Assembly (NCBI GenBank): GCA_029260155.1
Contig: JAJDDU010000192.1
Location: 1-14,640 of the forward strand
Direction: 5' to 3'
Length of the DNA: 14,640 nt
DNA from: Phycisphaerae bacterium
GTDB lineage: Bacteria; Planctomycetota; Phycisphaerae; UBA1845
Shown in pieces: positions 14,043-14,640 of this stretch (its first letter is position 1; the number at the start of each line of letters is the position of its first letter). The notes below the pieces were generated by a model. The model ran no database searches, was not told the origin of the DNA, and saw only the letters and a program-made list of their open reading frames with translations. A program made the translations under genes and the position numbers.

Positions 14043-14640
14043 GTTGTGTATCCTTCCCCTGCAAGCACTTACATCAAGCCATGGGCGCCGATGACATTTT
14101 GGGTTTGTTCGGGACTACCGCTTCGCCAAAAACTCACAGGTGTAATGCACTTAACGTCCTGCGTTCTTGAGACAACAACGGTCGCGCATCAGCCACGACA
14201 ACTTCGAGTTGGATTGTCCTCGCTCTGGCATTAGGCGACCGTGCGCTGACTCGTTCCAGATTCTCGGGTTCCGTTGTGATCGCAGCGCCAGGATTTAGCG
14301 GCAGAGTAAAATGAGCAAGCCGTGCGGTCCATTCCCAGAGATCGGTGGTAGTTCGGTATCCCCATACTGATCGGTCTGACGTTGCCTTCGGAAACTGCGC
14401 GAATTGCACGACCGAGGTGATGGTACCGCGGTAGCTGGGATTCCTGTCTCGGAGTTGCCCGGGAGATTCACGGTCAACTTGGAAAAGCGTCGCAAGCATG
14501 CTCTAGCCCAAGTTGAACAGTTACGGAGTTTGAACGGCCCGGAGGATAGCGCCATGGCCGTTTTGGGGTAGAAGTCGTGACTACATTTGGGTGACCTTGT
14601 CGATTCGACGCAAACGCTGGGGTAGCGTGAGGCCGAGGCG
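14043..14640. other. Gene-poor tail after the tRNA
   Basis: About 600 bases of visibly lower GC than the rest. It contains no RNA gene, repeat or terminator that I can support. Two overlapping open frames are possible: a minus-strand one at 14134-14499 and a plus-strand one at 14380-14571. At most one can be real over most of its length. This may be degraded DNA or the edge of an acquired segment next to the tRNA. Confidence 0.4.
14134..14499 (-). CDS. Possible small hypothetical protein
   Basis: A 121-residue open frame starting MLATLFQVDRESPGQLRDRN and containing a fairly protein-like middle (SVVQFAQFPKATSDRSVWGY, then TTTDLWEWTARLAHFTLPLN). GC at third codon positions appears moderately high, near 60 percent by a rough count of the first half. 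There is no ribosome site before the ATG, no recognised domain and no operon partner. It could be a chance open frame, or part of a broken gene. I do not recognise it. Confidence 0.3.
   Translation of the reverse strand: MLATLFQVDRESPGQLRDRNPSYRGTITSVVQFAQFPKATSDRSVWGYRTTTDLWEWTARLAHFTLPLNPGAAITTEPENLERVSARSPNARARTIQLEVVVADARPLLSQERRTLSALHL

Noticed and set aside
1..14640. CRISPR array, insertion sequence, prophage, toxin-antitoxin or restriction system
   Set aside because: I looked for regularly spaced direct repeats, transposase or integrase motifs, terminal inverted repeats and defence-protein motifs and saw none that I can support.

Overview
The window looks like chromosomal DNA of a GC-rich Gram-negative (didermic) bacterium. 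The didermic reading rests on an outer-membrane porin, a signal-peptidase-II lipoprotein and an AsmA-like anchored protein. A Planctomycetota-type host, perhaps Phycisphaerae-like, is my best guess. I base it on the ABC permease that ends in a 'WPAREACASC...CQHC' zinc-ribbon tail and on the small 'ANAQVSTGPKT' protein, both of which I remember as planctomycete-flavoured; this placement is inference, not measured.

Layout: (1) 1-2233, minus strand: a polysaccharide or cell-envelope glycan operon, read GT4 glycosyltransferase, GT2 glycosyltransferase, then the 5' end of a sugar-nucleotide nucleotidyltransferase cut by the window edge. (2) 2234-2418: a divergent promoter region whose rightward promoter is covered by a perfect 11-bp inverted repeat, a probable self-operator. 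(3) 2419-5802, plus strand: a tightly overlapping three-gene operon of a YtrA-type GntR repressor, an ABC ATPase, and an unusual ABC permease that carries a large extracytoplasmic domain and a C-terminal zinc ribbon. (4) 5817-6983, minus strand: a SurA/PpiC-like peptidyl-prolyl isomerase lipoprotein, convergent with the ABC operon. (5) 7111-9820, plus strand: aroC (chorismate synthase) followed after 7 bp by an AsmA-like membrane-anchored protein. (6) 9832-9871: a strong bidirectional terminator. (7) 9902-12973, minus strand: an alginate-export-family porin preceded by a large-membrane-domain SGNH hydrolase/acyltransferase-like protein, separated by a 261-bp regulatory gap with two kinds of repeats. 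(8) 12974-14640: sparse DNA with a hairpin, a short orphan protein of the STGP family, a tRNA-Gly(UCC) with its own promoter, and a lower-GC tail with no confident gene.

Functional themes: most of the window serves the cell envelope: glycan assembly, a regulated ABC-2 transporter, periplasmic protein folding, an AsmA-like protein, a porin and an extracytoplasmic esterase or acyltransferase. aroC and the tRNA are housekeeping. I see no phage, insertion sequence, CRISPR array or classical defence system. The most distinctive piece is the self-regulated GntR/ABC operon with its multi-domain permease.
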